Assembly: GCF_025802015.1 (NCBI RefSeq)
Contig: NZ_JAOYFC010000002.1
Span: forward strand, 744,001 to 808,000
Reading direction: 5' to 3'
Length of the DNA: 64,000 nucleotides
DNA from: Falsihalocynthiibacter halioticoli
GTDB lineage: Bacteria > Pseudomonadota > Alphaproteobacteria > Rhodobacterales > Rhodobacteraceae
The notes under the pieces were generated by a model. That model saw nothing but the letters and a program-made list of their open reading frames with translations, did no database searches and was not told where the DNA came from. Shown here one piece after another: positions 43,401 through 51,449 of the stretch (position 1 is the stretch's first letter; the number at the start of each line of letters is the position of its first letter). Made by a program: the position numbers and the translations under genes.

Positions 43401-45229
43401 ATTCCCGGGGGCAGGTCATTTAGCGTTAGAGTGACTGTATCAAGTGTTTCAGGCGGCACTCCTGGGTCGTTGTCGCTTATGGATACTTTCCAATATTCCG
43501 CTGGCCGCACAACAACTGGCGCATCTGTTTCCATTGTCGTGATCGGCGTAATATCAAAATCAATATCGCCGGTTGGGGCAATCACAATTGCTTGGTTCGT
43601 TTGAAGCGACCCTTCCGGACTATTCGCATAGATGATCGAAGAGATGGAGCCAGAGAAGTCTCCCGGGAAGGTAAGGGTCAAGCTGTTGGCTTGGGCCATC
43701 GTGCCGTGCCAAACGCCGTTGTTTGATCCATAGAAGCCAGTAGAAAATACCGTTCCACTTGGAACGCCCGTAAATTCAATCCTGACGGTCGTATTGTCTT
43801 CGGAGCCGTCGAGATCAGTTGCCACGACGTCGATACCGAGATCGATCGTAACACCAGAACCGTCTGTGCCGTTACCGTCCTCGACACCGTTCAAAACAGC
43901 CGGAGCTGTGAGCGTGAGGTCCAGCTCATAATCAACGTTTAGCGCAAAGCTTCTAGTCGATACGCCGCCTTCGTTGGTTGTGGCAATGACAACCCCCGTC
44001 AAATTCATATTGGGGTTTTCAGTCGAAAAATCGGTTGGAAGCCGAACGACAATATCCATGTATTCCGCAAGCGTACCGGTGAAACCGTATGTCGCCGGCA
44101 AAGCTTGGAACGTAGCGCCATTATCGAGCGAAATAAGTGTATTTGCAGGAAGGCCCGGCATTGCGAAAGCGACATTGGTGATGCTTTCCGAGCCGTCGAT
44201 ATCCGTGGCGCGCGGTATCAGGGCATCAGAAGGCTTCCAATCAACCTCTGCATCAGTTTCGACTGTGTTGATAACACCGGGCCCGTCCATCGTGACGTCC
44301 CCTTCGTACAATACAGTTATGTCGAAAGGTACTTCGGAGACCTCATTGAAAACCGATTCAATCTTCAGCGTACCCATCAATGGGCCCGGAGCGAAATCAA
44401 GTCTGCTTACTGTTGAAAAGTCGGTCGGAAATACGAGCGTCAGATTTTCATACTGGCTTTCACTGCCCGTAAAGTTCAGGGTCAGAGTCCCATTACCAGC
44501 ATCAGTCAGTGTTCCATAGTTGACAGTTGAACCCACCGGAATGCCGGTGACATTCAAGGTTGCGGTGAACAGCGTAAGATCATTACCGACATTCGGCGCA
44601 GTGATCGAAAAATGGTCCGCAAAATTGACAGTCACCGTGGCATCTGTTTCACGCAAAATAAATGGTGATGTCTGTACCACCAAGAGCCCCGAAGCGCCGG
44701 TTCCATTGTCGCCCGCGGCCCAAAGGTCATCCCTCTCCTGAAACACATACTCGGTTGGAGGCAAAAGCGGGTTAATCGGCAAACCGATCAGAGGATCAAG
44801 TACGCTTGTTGCATCTGGCTCGCCGCTGCCAGGCTTAGAAACCTGTGTAACCTTATTTGCACCAAGCAGATCGACTGCCTGAATACCTTCAATGCTCTCC
44901 CAATCGGAATTGATATCGGCAAGCTCGGCAAGCTTGCTGGACAAAATTGAAAAGTTCTCGGCAAATATGGTCAAACCATCTCGGTTTGCACCAACCAATA
45001 CAATGATCGCGCCGTCGGGCTGCACAAGCACGAGATCACTGCCCACAACTGTCACATGCGAAAACAGCGCGCCGTCGTCGAGCGTAAGTGTACTTTGGGA
45101 TTGGGTTTCGACAATAGTGAGCCGCTCAACGGTTTCGCCGTTTTTCGCAGCAGCAATCAACGCCGACATCTCTTCTTTTGTCGTCGCGGGCGTTACACTA
45201 GCTTCCAAAACTTCAATCTCGGATGTCAC
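34418..45229 (-). CDS. Giant RTX adhesin with cadherin/Ig-like repeats, type I secreted
   Basis: A 3,603-residue protein. Residues 1-140 form an N-terminal module rich in beta strands (SHVTVVGSDLVLVQPDGAIIVLVG), like the cell-surface retention ends of LapA/BapA-type adhesins. Most of the chain is a long array of about 100-130-residue domains with repeated phrases ATDIDGSES, GLPAGT, FTGTLAEY and FPADFSTENP, which suit calcium-stiffened Ig/cadherin folds. Near the C-terminus are about four RTX nonapeptides (GGGGDDVLIG, GGTGSDTLTG) and a type I secretion tail. The start is a GTG with GGAGG 6 bases ahead. The gene is last in an operon with its own TolC, ABC and HlyD parts. Biofilm or surface attachment is the likely role. 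Very acidic, almost without Cys. Confidence 0.9.
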   Translation of the reverse strand: MTSEIEVLEASVTPATTKEEMSALIAAAKNGETVERLTIVETQSQSTLTLDDGALFSHVTVVGSDLVLVQPDGAIIVLVGANRDGLTIFAENFSILSSKLAELADINSDWESIEGIQAVDLLGANKVTQVSKPGSGEPDATSVLDPLIGLPINPLLPPTEYVFQERDDLWAAGDNGTGASGLLVVQTSPFILRETDATVTVNFADHFSITAPNVGNDLTLFTATLNVTGIPVGSTVNYGTLTDAGNGTLTLNFTGSESQYENLTLVFPTDFSTVSRLDFAPGPLMGTLKIESVFNEVSEVPFDITVLYEGDVTMDGPGVINTVETDAEVDWKPSDALIPRATDIDGSESITNVAFAMPGLPANTLISLDNGATFQALPATYGFTGTLAEYMDIVVRLPTDFSTENPNMNLTGVVIATTNEGGVSTRSFALNVDYELDLTLTAPAVLNGVEDGNGTDGSGVTIDLGIDVVATDLDGSEDNTTVRIEFTGVPSGTVFSTGFYGSNNGVWHGTMAQANSLTLTFPGDFSGSISSIIYANSPEGSLQTNQAIVIAPTGDIDFDITPITTMETDAPVVVRPAEYWKVSISDNDPGVPPETLDTVTLTLNDLPPGMVFNGVPASTISYNDATGGTLVFSGTGLQYKALRLVFPKDYSTESPLTGASGDLEGVLTATSTEDPTGQSVAVNIRITPEGDVTIDDSLPDTIPDETDSVTPVSPSSLFAPMATDIDGSESIEELILIVAGLPGNVTSGSDINLNAPGATAAFSKAADGSVTMTLTLTNAGGTDVVTAFNAIGFELAADFSTANRSDLAGNQTQLPLTFTLKVTTDEDAIPLIDTSVDGQATSVRVVDIGFEEDIDLAAPAKVTALEDNNNTTAGVTVDLEIVASIGDIDDSETEDPNDPLFAPTVTVTFTGLPAGAAPVGGGALTGNVWSGSIAELNNLQLFLPENYSGNLIADIRVETREGVEATQQIIEIKPVPDDNVTVDIVATETDAELPLRFGDYSVIDDPDPDEVITFVSFEMTNVPAGFYATVGGANVGTIVGGTFTWVPPNLTDLNNLTMVFPKDYSTESPVGQPQPEIAIELDVTESGVTTRETVTSPITIYVEGDVDVPDAVAVLSETDAALTLKPADYIDPIATDIDGSESVTNVTAYFSGMPAGAEYSVAGGPYQPASGNFSFTGTLAEYEALVLRFPADFSTENPATTLSAQITALTDEGGIDSGILEIRISAEGDVEVTGPGLIDITENDAPGDTDEDTTSHAPLEFKLVDAVQGNASDADGSESIAQVDVTITGLPAGALYSLNGGTSFAAFAAGGLPPLTLAEYNNLVFQLPDDFSTATPIAGSVTFTTDEAILNGEIDVDATDGIETKDFTVNIASEADVDIDVADLTRIEDFGLPIPLNIDATVTDIDGSESITDIVVTFDGLPTNGPTILSDGTATPISVSGPVATLNLSLSQLQALSITSFPEHFSGIIDVNVTVVTDEGNTAGTSTDFKVNITPVAEPEITLSVDTSPSSVTSPAQDQFVVKEDTTFGLVINANTPDQDGSEQLTTIVIENVPTGWIPAGTVDLTLFSGPDVASIDSAQMAGTTLTINLVPGTTAFDATVQVAPLENDDRDVATIVGADLVGTVTSEDSAAGLPTDTATAVDAIDVDVDAVVDGASVSTTDVVADENKTGPLKLNLGISNLALVDNDGSETISELDLTFTFETASTNFDPSDPAQFSLTVPAVHQGNITIVETGSTANSVSYKFTPTFGASNTQFMDALEAIEVGYPQHYSGITTIDGEGYWNETTTNDVEIDTSDNFSTLQTFQFTQTINPLSEVLFSTSVFVLSSAEVATGSPTAIEAVNRKGGTFTVTDILTLLESTDDGSGPGQVEVFVSLEGSTPDLDGSEQLDKIVIENVPEDWIAQYVSGGNIDQAAFFDPSGTGPIPASEYAKISSATYNSGTGKVEITFAAGVTTFEASIQLTPTLYEDYDIDRSDTDDFTSAGSFFGADLNVSLKTIDTNTATNASRKAAAIFDVDTDPVNNFATINNLPNGNEQVIDDAGGIWGVSLLPHIPDMDGSEQITAIVLRGVPEVVTVYVTDINNPTGPKVPALITEVGVPTGFNSWSLEGNAALGIYQWENLEFHGIPKHWAGDFVLALQVVSTEDDGGTRVTNIGVPIYIDPVADGGDPSETANTQEDTAVQISIDGNIIDNLTNSPGSPEAILGVVKLENVQADSFGRHPRFFDGDPAAGGTEIFLSGGQVILTPAQAQNLWVLPGQDSNEDVVFDVSVEYYETIDLTEFTAATGTVTISVQGIADPVILTAQQEDPSQVTGGIQQSDVDSDFRPGTEYDNVYGYAGNDDQPFLLDMRLTDLALENGLNYSGAMFEAATPLQGTMTEITNAGNFDGSETLYYVITGVDPSTSFSGGFLSNTPSAGGLDSYIVSASELAALEFVPTSVSEVTYYDLKIHAIVLEDDQDTSGLPNTSVEDNLNYLNSLPGGSVTTEDFAIVVLPQSGGGNPCDPDKMIGLPTLSLVGSGDEDTEIAFQLQLNPDGTYTSISDLTNLPNGVNGNFTLEIDLPPGAMISSNPPGAVLLDPSTGGYVVDVAQLGIDPSDPTLTAGSILFTPPPHQSSPVNPFAPGETFGPDDPYDNLNSLDYSMTLENFSCNMQTDSGPQSFPIVIHPVVDGPEINFTGANKFDEDTDYALGLDVTGPDGGERLVGNVEITISGGGSAGVVLKDSSGAVLLPNPSGTYSVPKDDVAGLTLRPTEHYSGTLTITVSATSEDINGDQKTVDASKTIEITAVADTPEIKFDDTIIDPETGQPYVDNSGGQAVVTIIEDNAFLLSDVVTADTPDQDGSETISIVLSGVPDYLKVSGPSGSGFIDNGDGSYTISRSAFSSVTLQLKDEHARTPDPLDPSIPASIPLTLEVSTIELSNSDTASTTVDFSVVVLPDADIPTLTASIDPTTGTEDQPQPYTLTLEATTPDPHETIYFEITDPGNGQIFLGPNALTSSLGVYTIPGQLSGGTFVPTDTVTFVPGQDFGGNVALEVVAVTVDSSGSYTDEERSTPADLDLTVTPAPDLNLTVLTPDVVLQETDAPVDYTPAADFDISVTDTDGSEVVDTVTYTINGVPSGTTYSVSGGTPVPVSGTLVFTGSLAEFNGLSIQFPTDFATNGTDLTGSIQVTTNEGGNESGNFNIEVAGELDLDATNTTPIALAESGSDVVVEFEIIATVTDTQATPSETLEEVVITFNAPIPAAASVSIGTFDASRTTLTITRGTMDVALFTAAVAALTLTFPVAVAMPINGDITVTTNHGSAPALPYVVELNQAPVVSAPLDFDSITTTLDLTFTDLLANATDPEGNGMTIVSASTNDPDVTVTLLANSVQITVPNGYIGTPVLTYTIQDDGTPNASTEATANLDFNTMQMTVDGVAPGGQQLMSDVIGGTGSNDTALATEFDDAVIYSATRTYADVEAFSMLGGDDFVDLSAATTGFEVYGGGGDDVLIGSNQSDILSGGTGSDTLTGGGGSDIFELTDLQIADVITDYVSPTASATESDQIDLTALVKLSGSEIPTDRISYNSGSGDLQVDGVSVAAVGAAAGFSDQVEVIFLDAQGAQQTAVL

Positions 45230-45313
45230 TACGCACCTCCATGATTTAGTTAACTCTAGCTTAAGAATAGTTTAGGTTGAAGAGACACGCGAAAATGTGA
45301 CCTTCGCCCCGAT

Positions 45314-46633
45314 CTATCGTTCCCGCAGAGCCTCAAATCTCGCTTTCTGAAATGGTTTAAGAAGATACTCCAGAACAGTTCGCTCGCCGGTAATAATATC
45401 AACCGAAGCGACCATTCCTGGCCGAATATCAAAGGCTTGACCTTCATGTTCCAACGTTGTCTCGTCGGTCACAACAATAACCGGAAAATAGACTTCTCCA
45501 GTTGTTTCGTCCTTTTCTGCGTCCGCTCCGACACGCTCAACTTTTGCGTCAAGAGCGCCATAAATCGTGAAATCAAACGACGTCAGCTTCACACGCGCAG
45601 GCAACCCCGGTCGCATAAATGCAATGTCCTCGGGCCTAGCCCGCGCTTCAACTTGTAGAAAATCATCGAGCGGAACCACACGCAAAACTTCCTCGCCAGG
45701 TGCGATAACAGAGCCCAACGTATTAACGTTAAGAGAGGAAATGATGCCATCAACCGGCGCCCTGAGATTTGCCCGCGACACGATATCACTTGCTTTGATC
45801 AAGGATTCATTGATCACGCTTAGCTGGTTCATCGTATCGGACCGTTCGGTACTAATCTCCGCTTTACGATTGAGCTCCAACTCAACAAGGCGCGCCTCCG
45901 CCTCGTTCACAGCGACCTTTGCGCTTGCGAGACGACTCGCGGAACTATCGCGTTCTTGGCGCTTCGCAATGCGTTCGCGCTCGGTCGGAATGATTTGCGC
46001 ACGCGAGACAACACCACTATCTGCACGCAATTCGATCTCTTCATCCAGCAAGGCAAGCGTTTCGTCTGCCCTTTGGATATTTAAGCTGATCTCATGAATG
46101 TCTTGTTGGCGTTGTGCAACCTGCGCCTCGACCACGGCACGCTGTCCGAAATATGATGCAAGGCGACTGTTAAAGAGCGCGATCTCTCGCAAAGCCAAGG
46201 GTGAGTCTGGGGCAATCGTGGTCCCCGAAAAATCCAACTCCTCGCTTCCGATCGCCTCCGCTTCAAGCCGGATACTGCGCGCGGTGAGCGCCTGCTTTTG
46301 CGCCTGAAGCTCACCAAGGTTTGCTGCTGATCCTGTATCGTCGATCCGAACAAGAACATCGCCTGCGCTGACAACGTCGCCCTCGCGCACGTTGATTTCC
46401 CGCACGATGCCACCCTCTAGGCTCTCTACTGTTCGCGCGCGCCCTGACGGTACAACCTGCCCCCCTGCTCGCGCGACTTCTTCAACAACAGCCCAAGATG
46501 CCCAAAGCACCCCGCCGACAAACATCGCGAGCAATACAGCGAGAAAAATTGTTAACCGCGATGAGGTGCGGCCAATTCGGCTTGCCGCCGCGCCATCCGC
46601 AAACTCCTTTAGATCCCAATCAGTGTCCTTCAT
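45314..46633 (-). CDS. HlyD-family periplasmic adaptor of the type I secretion system
   Basis: A 439-residue membrane fusion protein. A cytoplasmic N-terminus is followed by one membrane helix (about 29-50, LTIFLAVLLAMFVGGVLWASW), then a lipoyl half-motif (GRARTVESLEGGIVREINVREGDVV), a long coiled-coil region to about 290, and the second half (NLRAPVDGIISSLNVNTLGSVIAPGE). It links the ABC protein to the outer-membrane channel. Its start overlaps the ABC gene end by 4 bases. The adhesin gene follows after 84 bases, probably as its substrate. Confidence 0.94.
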   Translation of the reverse strand: MKDTDWDLKEFADGAAASRIGRTSSRLTIFLAVLLAMFVGGVLWASWAVVEEVARAGGQVVPSGRARTVESLEGGIVREINVREGDVVSAGDVLVRIDDTGSAANLGELQAQKQALTARSIRLEAEAIGSEELDFSGTTIAPDSPLALREIALFNSRLASYFGQRAVVEAQVAQRQQDIHEISLNIQRADETLALLDEEIELRADSGVVSRAQIIPTERERIAKRQERDSSASRLASAKVAVNEAEARLVELELNRKAEISTERSDTMNQLSVINESLIKASDIVSRANLRAPVDGIISSLNVNTLGSVIAPGEEVLRVVPLDDFLQVEARARPEDIAFMRPGLPARVKLTSFDFTIYGALDAKVERVGADAEKDETTGEVYFPVIVVTDETTLEHEGQAFDIRPGMVASVDIITGERTVLEYLLKPFQKARFEALRER

Positions 46634-48861
46634 GGCGCATCTCTTTTGGAAGATTGCTCAAGCGCCTTGAGAACCTCAGCCTTTGGGCCATCCTGAATAA
46701 CCTTCCCGTCATTCAGAAGCACCAACCGATCAACAAGCTCCAAAAGCCCCATGCGATGCGTCGAGACGATCAGCGTCATGGGGCGCTCTTTCATAGCTGC
46801 CGAAAGACGTGTGATGAACTGCCGCTCATTCTGAACGTCCATCGCGCTTGTCGGTTCATCAAGGATCAGTACCCGAGGACGGGCAAGTAAGGCCCGCGCA
46901 AGCGCCACCATTTGCCGCTGCCCACCAGAGAGGTTGCGGCCACGCTCTGATATCGGCATGGAGAACCCCATTGGGTGGCGCGCCGCGAGCTTGTCGACAC
47001 CGGAAAGCCGCGCCACGTTCATGATATCCTTACCCGAAGCCGCAGGAACGCCGAATGCTATATTCTCTGCAAGCGTTCCAGAAAAAAGCACGGCCTCTTG
47101 TGGCAAGACCTGAACCGCGCTCCGCAACCTTGCAGGACTAAGCTGGTTCATGTTCAAACCATCCAGAAGGATCATTCCCTCATCTGGCGCATAAAGACCC
47201 GACAACAACCGCACGAGTGATGTTTTCCCCGCACCAACGGGGCCAATCACCCCTATTCGCTCCAAGCCTCGGATATCCATATTGACGCCCGAGAGTGCAG
47301 ACAGATTGCTCTCGCCATAACTCAACCCAACATCGCTTAGTTGGAAGCGGCCTTCGTCAATTTCTGTATTGAGTTGTTTGGAATTCGGTGCGCTGTCTGA
47401 GGGCATCTGCATGATCATGTTCAGACTCCGCAGTGTCGAAAAAGCAAAACTGCCTCTCACGAACAAGCTTGCAAGAGTGGCCGTCGGCGCCAAAGCGCGC
47501 CCTGAAAGGATCATCGCCGCAATGACAGCGCCCATAGTTATTGTACCTTCGAGCGCCAGATAGACCCCGATCACAACGATACCGACCGATGACAATTGCT
47601 GGAGTAACCCAGTGAAGGTTGTCGCAAAGGTTGCGAGGCCCTTGCTTCGGTCTTGGGACTTGGCGCTTTCCGCCACTTGCTGCTCCCATCTGCGCTGCAT
47701 ACGGCCCTGCCCCGAAATCGCTTTGAGCGTCTCAAGATCAGAGATCGCCTCGACGGCAACAGAGTTCTTCGCTCCTTGGGTTTCGCGCGCCTGCGAGGAA
47801 GCCTTGCGTAGCGGCACCAATATGATCAGCCCCATGATCAGCACCGCGGCGAGCGCAATCGCCGGAGGGATCGCCAAAGGTCCACCAATATAAGCGATGA
47901 CCGCGATAAACAGAACAGCGAAACAAAGATCTGTCAGCGTCGCCAAAGTTTGCGAGGAAAAGAAATCCCGCACCTGCTCATAATCCTTGAGCGTGTTCAT
48001 CAGGTTTCCCGTTGGCATCGATTGACTAGCAAGTTTGATGTCTGAAATATGACGGAACAACCAAGCAGATACGGCGATATCAACCCTGCGGCCAACGCGG
48101 TCAATAATGCTCGTGCGCAACCACTTCAGAACTGCGTCAAACACCAACGCAATTCCCACCCCCGCGACAAGCGACCAAAGAGTCGTAACCGCAGCGTTAG
48201 GAAATACGCGATCATACACGTTCATTGTAAATATCGGCGTCACCAGCGCCAAAACGTTCACAAGCGCCGACGCGATGATTACCTGCGTGTAATCTGGCCA
48301 GAACCTAGCAAACACGCTCCAATACCAGTGTCGCCCTTGGGGCTTGGCGGCATCAGTTTGCTCTTTCTTTGACACGGTTTCAGGTCGCAACAAAAGCGCA
48401 TGGCCCTTGTATTTCTGCGTCAGTTCCTGCCAGGAAATCTCGAGCTTATCGCTTGACCGCGTTGGCCAGATCACGATGGCTTGGTCACCTACCCGCTCAC
48501 ACAAAACACAAGCGTCGCGCCCTTCCATAAACAAAACAGCAGGAAGAACGGCTTCTGGCAAACTGTCTAGCTTGCGGCGCGTTAAATGCGCGCGAAATCC
48601 CTGAGCTTCAACAGCCGCAAGACCAAGTTGCGGTGTTAGGCGGCCGTCATCCGGAAGTGGAATGCCCGCAAGTATTGCTTCAAGCCCAACATCACGCCCC
48701 AACTCTCGCATACAGTCCGAGATGGCGGATGCCAAAGGGTCTCGCGAAGTTTCCGCAAAGCCCCAGTCACTCTCCGGCGCTTTTGCAACTTGAGATACGG
48801 TAACACTTGCCCGCGCGCTGACGCCCGTCGCCTGACCTGGAGTTTTACTTGGGACGCCCAC
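46630..48861 (-). CDS. Type I secretion ABC transporter (LapB/HlyB-like)
   Basis: A 743-residue exporter. The first 170 residues resemble a C39-like peptidase domain without catalytic Cys, used to hold unfolded substrate. A six-helix membrane domain follows (about 185-470), then the ATPase with Walker A GPVGAGKTS, signature LSGGQRQMVALARALL and Walker B VLILDEPTSAMD. Family and neighbours show that it drives secretion of the giant adhesin. The outer-membrane gene ends 12 bases upstream of its start. Confidence 0.94.
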   Translation of the reverse strand: MGVPSKTPGQATGVSARASVTVSQVAKAPESDWGFAETSRDPLASAISDCMRELGRDVGLEAILAGIPLPDDGRLTPQLGLAAVEAQGFRAHLTRRKLDSLPEAVLPAVLFMEGRDACVLCERVGDQAIVIWPTRSSDKLEISWQELTQKYKGHALLLRPETVSKKEQTDAAKPQGRHWYWSVFARFWPDYTQVIIASALVNVLALVTPIFTMNVYDRVFPNAAVTTLWSLVAGVGIALVFDAVLKWLRTSIIDRVGRRVDIAVSAWLFRHISDIKLASQSMPTGNLMNTLKDYEQVRDFFSSQTLATLTDLCFAVLFIAVIAYIGGPLAIPPAIALAAVLIMGLIILVPLRKASSQARETQGAKNSVAVEAISDLETLKAISGQGRMQRRWEQQVAESAKSQDRSKGLATFATTFTGLLQQLSSVGIVVIGVYLALEGTITMGAVIAAMILSGRALAPTATLASLFVRGSFAFSTLRSLNMIMQMPSDSAPNSKQLNTEIDEGRFQLSDVGLSYGESNLSALSGVNMDIRGLERIGVIGPVGAGKTSLVRLLSGLYAPDEGMILLDGLNMNQLSPARLRSAVQVLPQEAVLFSGTLAENIAFGVPAASGKDIMNVARLSGVDKLAARHPMGFSMPISERGRNLSGGQRQMVALARALLARPRVLILDEPTSAMDVQNERQFITRLSAAMKERPMTLIVSTHRMGLLELVDRLVLLNDGKVIQDGPKAEVLKALEQSSKRDAP

Positions 48862-48873
48862 TGCTAATCTCCC

Positions 48874-50289
48874 TTACTTATCGAGAGATTTTCGCCATTC
48901 CGTCAGCGATCTGGCGTCGCTCCGGCCTTCGACCTCTGAAATCTCGCTGTCAGGAATGTTTTTTGCGTCCTGTGCATAGACTTTGGAATCCTTTGGCGGC
49001 TCGATCTTGAGGGTTGGAAGCAGCACACCCATTGTCGCCAACAGCTTAAACCCGATATAACGCTGCAATGAACGCTGGTTTACCAATCGCGCCTCTGCTT
49101 GGAACAGCGCGCTTTGCGTGTTGAGAATATCGAGGAGCGAGCGCACACCGACTTGATATTCCTCTTCGTATGTCGCCCGAAGCTCTCTGGAAAGGCGCGC
49201 TTGCTGAGAAACGGCTGTTACACGCTCTTGCAATGTCTCAAGATTACGCCATGCCTGACGAACTTCGCGTTCAACTCTCCGACTTTGACGCAGAAGATTT
49301 GATCGAGCCTCGCTAACACGTCTTATTTGCTCTTGCTCTCGCGCGGATTTGCGGTTGCCTTGAAATTCATACCGGAGCATCAAGCCAAGTCGCGCATCTT
49401 CGGTGCGGCCTTCAAAGCCGTTCAGGTTTTCACCATGGATCAGATCAGCTTCGAGGTTCAGTTTCGGCATCCGAGACGAGCGCGCAACCTGCGCCAATGA
49501 CTCCGCCGCAGCGACATCGGCTTGCGAAAACTTGATTGTTGGATTCTTTTGTCGTGCGACAGAAAGCGCTTGATCCAGGCTTGAAGGCCGTGCGCCGGAA
49601 TATGGGCCCATCGGCTGCAAATTAGTTGGGGCAACGCCCACAACTTCGATGAAAAACGCTTCTATATCGTTGGCGCCAAGCTCGAACTCAAACAATGTGT
49701 CTTCTGCTTGGAATACCCGTTCTTGCGCTTGCTGCAGGTCGCCAATCGGAACAACACCTGATGCATGTGCATTTTCCAAACGGGCGTAAACTTCACGGTG
49801 ATAATCAAGGTTTTCGCGGGCCAGCCGAACCAATTCTTGGCTCCGCAAAACATCGGCATAAAGCCTGATTGCCTCAAGCGACAAAACCTCTGCCCGCTCC
49901 ATTACACGAAGTGCGGCAGCGTCAATGCGCAGCGCTTGACGTGCAACTTCGGCACGGCGTTCGCCTCCATCCCACAGCGTCTGCGAAATGCGGCCCGTCA
50001 CGCTATATCCAGACAGAGCGGAGTCAGAGGACGTAATATCCGACAGCGTTGTACCGTTATTCAGGCTCGACCCTGCCCATGCCTCAAGCTCGAAACGGGG
50101 GTAGTAAAAACTCTCGGCCTGATCCAGCTCAAACTCAATCGCTTGTTTGTTGGCTTCGGCGGCGGTTATTTCTGGGTTGGTCTCAAGAACATAAAGAATT
50201 GTATCCTCAAGCGAGAGCGCGTGCGAAATCTGAGCAAAAGCTACAAAAGTCGCAGCCAATCCGAATTTTGCCTTCAATTTAACAGGCAT
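48874..50289 (-). CDS. TolC-family outer-membrane channel of the adhesin secretion system
   Basis: A 471-residue outer-membrane efflux protein with a signal peptide (about 1-24, FGLAATFVAFAQISHALS). It has two repeated helical halves with the pattern TNPEITAAEANKQAIEFELDQA and then RLEVR-type coiled coil, and the conserved YEEEYQVGVRSLLDILNTQSALFQAEARLV near residue 390. It is the first gene of the secretion operon. A short polar C-terminal tail follows the barrel and is probably periplasmic. It exports the adhesin together with the ABC and HlyD partners. Confidence 0.92.
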   Translation of the reverse strand: MPVKLKAKFGLAATFVAFAQISHALSLEDTILYVLETNPEITAAEANKQAIEFELDQAESFYYPRFELEAWAGSSLNNGTTLSDITSSDSALSGYSVTGRISQTLWDGGERRAEVARQALRIDAAALRVMERAEVLSLEAIRLYADVLRSQELVRLARENLDYHREVYARLENAHASGVVPIGDLQQAQERVFQAEDTLFEFELGANDIEAFFIEVVGVAPTNLQPMGPYSGARPSSLDQALSVARQKNPTIKFSQADVAAAESLAQVARSSRMPKLNLEADLIHGENLNGFEGRTEDARLGLMLRYEFQGNRKSAREQEQIRRVSEARSNLLRQSRRVEREVRQAWRNLETLQERVTAVSQQARLSRELRATYEEEYQVGVRSLLDILNTQSALFQAEARLVNQRSLQRYIGFKLLATMGVLLPTLKIEPPKDSKVYAQDAKNIPDSEISEVEGRSDARSLTEWRKSLDK

Positions 50290-50457
50290 CGTGTCTCCAA
50301 TTGAGTTAGCACTAACAATATTTGTTCAAACTTGATTAAGAGAAACAGAAAATGCAAGGAAAGTATATGCTTCCAGTACAGATCGCCAAGATCACATTGC
50401 AACGTTTGCAAATTGAGTGCTAGCATTCTCCCATTCAAGTTCACGGGGTATTATACA

Positions 50458-51144
50458 ATGGTTACGCGCTTTCGGTTCCTGATATTTTTGTTATGTGCGA
50501 TTTTTCCACTCGCTGTTAAGGCCCAAGATATTGGAACGGTCAATTTTGAGTTCGACTCTTTTGCGCTCGATGCCAATTCGCAGGCACAGATCGCGGAGAT
50601 TGCCGAAAAGTTGAAAGCACAACAGAGCTATAAACAAACCGTGGTTGTTGGATACACAGACGCTGTTGGGTCCAACTCCTACAACCAAAGCCTTGGTCAG
50701 AAACGTGCCACAGCAGTTGCGCAAGCTCTGGTCGCGCTAGGAGTGCCTGTTGCGCGGATCGGAAGCGTAAAAAGTCGCGGAGAAAACGATCTTGTTGTGA
50801 AGGTTGCAACGGCGGAGCGTGCAAACCGCCGTGTAACCGTGACCCTTGATGATATTTTGGCAGCATGCCGAAGCTATCGATCGATCAATATTTCTCAGTC
50901 GTCGGTGGGCGATGAACTTCAAGCAGACCTAACCGCAAGGCTGCAGAAAGCTGCAGGTTATTTGAAGTCTCTAGAGAAATCAGGGCGCAACGGATCTGCT
51001 TATCAGATGGCCGGAGCTGCCGGCGAAGACTGTAACGTTGCTGTTGGCCTTAAAGCGGATTCCGAGCGAAAAGTTGAATATGCAAAGCGCTGTTTCTGTA
51101 GCTCCGCACGAATGGAAGTCGCGCTTGGATTGATTTCAAACTAA
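50458..51144 (+). CDS. OmpA-family protein, 228 residues
   Basis: A signal peptide (about 1-22, VTRFRFLIFLLCAIFPLAVKAQ) is followed at once by an OmpA C-like peptidoglycan-binding domain: VNFEFDSFALDANSQ, then VVVGYTDAVGSNSYNQSLGQKRA and RANRRVTVTL. The last 90 residues contain several Cys and an alpha-helical part I do not recognise. The ATG at 50458 is chosen because an upstream start at 50332 would destroy the signal peptide. It is transcribed away from the TolC gene, so the 168-base gap holds both promoters. It may anchor the envelope near the secretion apparatus. Confidence 0.85.
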   Translation: MVTRFRFLIFLLCAIFPLAVKAQDIGTVNFEFDSFALDANSQAQIAEIAEKLKAQQSYKQTVVVGYTDAVGSNSYNQSLGQKRATAVAQALVALGVPVARIGSVKSRGENDLVVKVATAERANRRVTVTLDDILAACRSYRSINISQSSVGDELQADLTARLQKAAGYLKSLEKSGRNGSAYQMAGAAGEDCNVAVGLKADSERKVEYAKRCFCSSARMEVALGLISN

Positions 51145-51194
51145 GCAGCCAATGAGCACAATAGCGTAGCGTGGAACTGAGAGAGGTTACGTCG

Positions 51195-51449
51195 ATGTGC
51201 AAGTGGATCATAAGAGGTTTCATCGCGGCCTATCTCGCTGCCGTATTCTTGATGCTTGTCGGGACATTTGGGTGGTTCGGGCAACCAACAGATCCCCTCT
51301 CCGGAGTTTTCGTTGTCATATTGGGGTTTCCATGGACCCTGCTTGTTGATTTGGCTCCGGAGCGTTTCTGGCCAATCCTTGCAGCGCTTACGCCAATTGC
51401 AAACATCTTGATCCTACGCGGATTTTGCAGGGCAATTTCCAGAACCTGA
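51195..51449 (+). CDS. Small membrane protein, 84 residues
   Basis: Two or three hydrophobic segments (FIAAYLAAVFLMLVGTFGWF, FVVILGFPWTLLVDLA and ILAALTPIANILILRGF) separated by polar turns. The ATG at 51195 follows GAGAGAGG with good spacing; an in-frame GTG at 51171 is less likely. No family recognised. Downstream of the OmpA gene by 50 bases on the same strand. Confidence 0.6.
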   Translation: MCKWIIRGFIAAYLAAVFLMLVGTFGWFGQPTDPLSGVFVVILGFPWTLLVDLAPERFWPILAALTPIANILILRGFCRAISRT

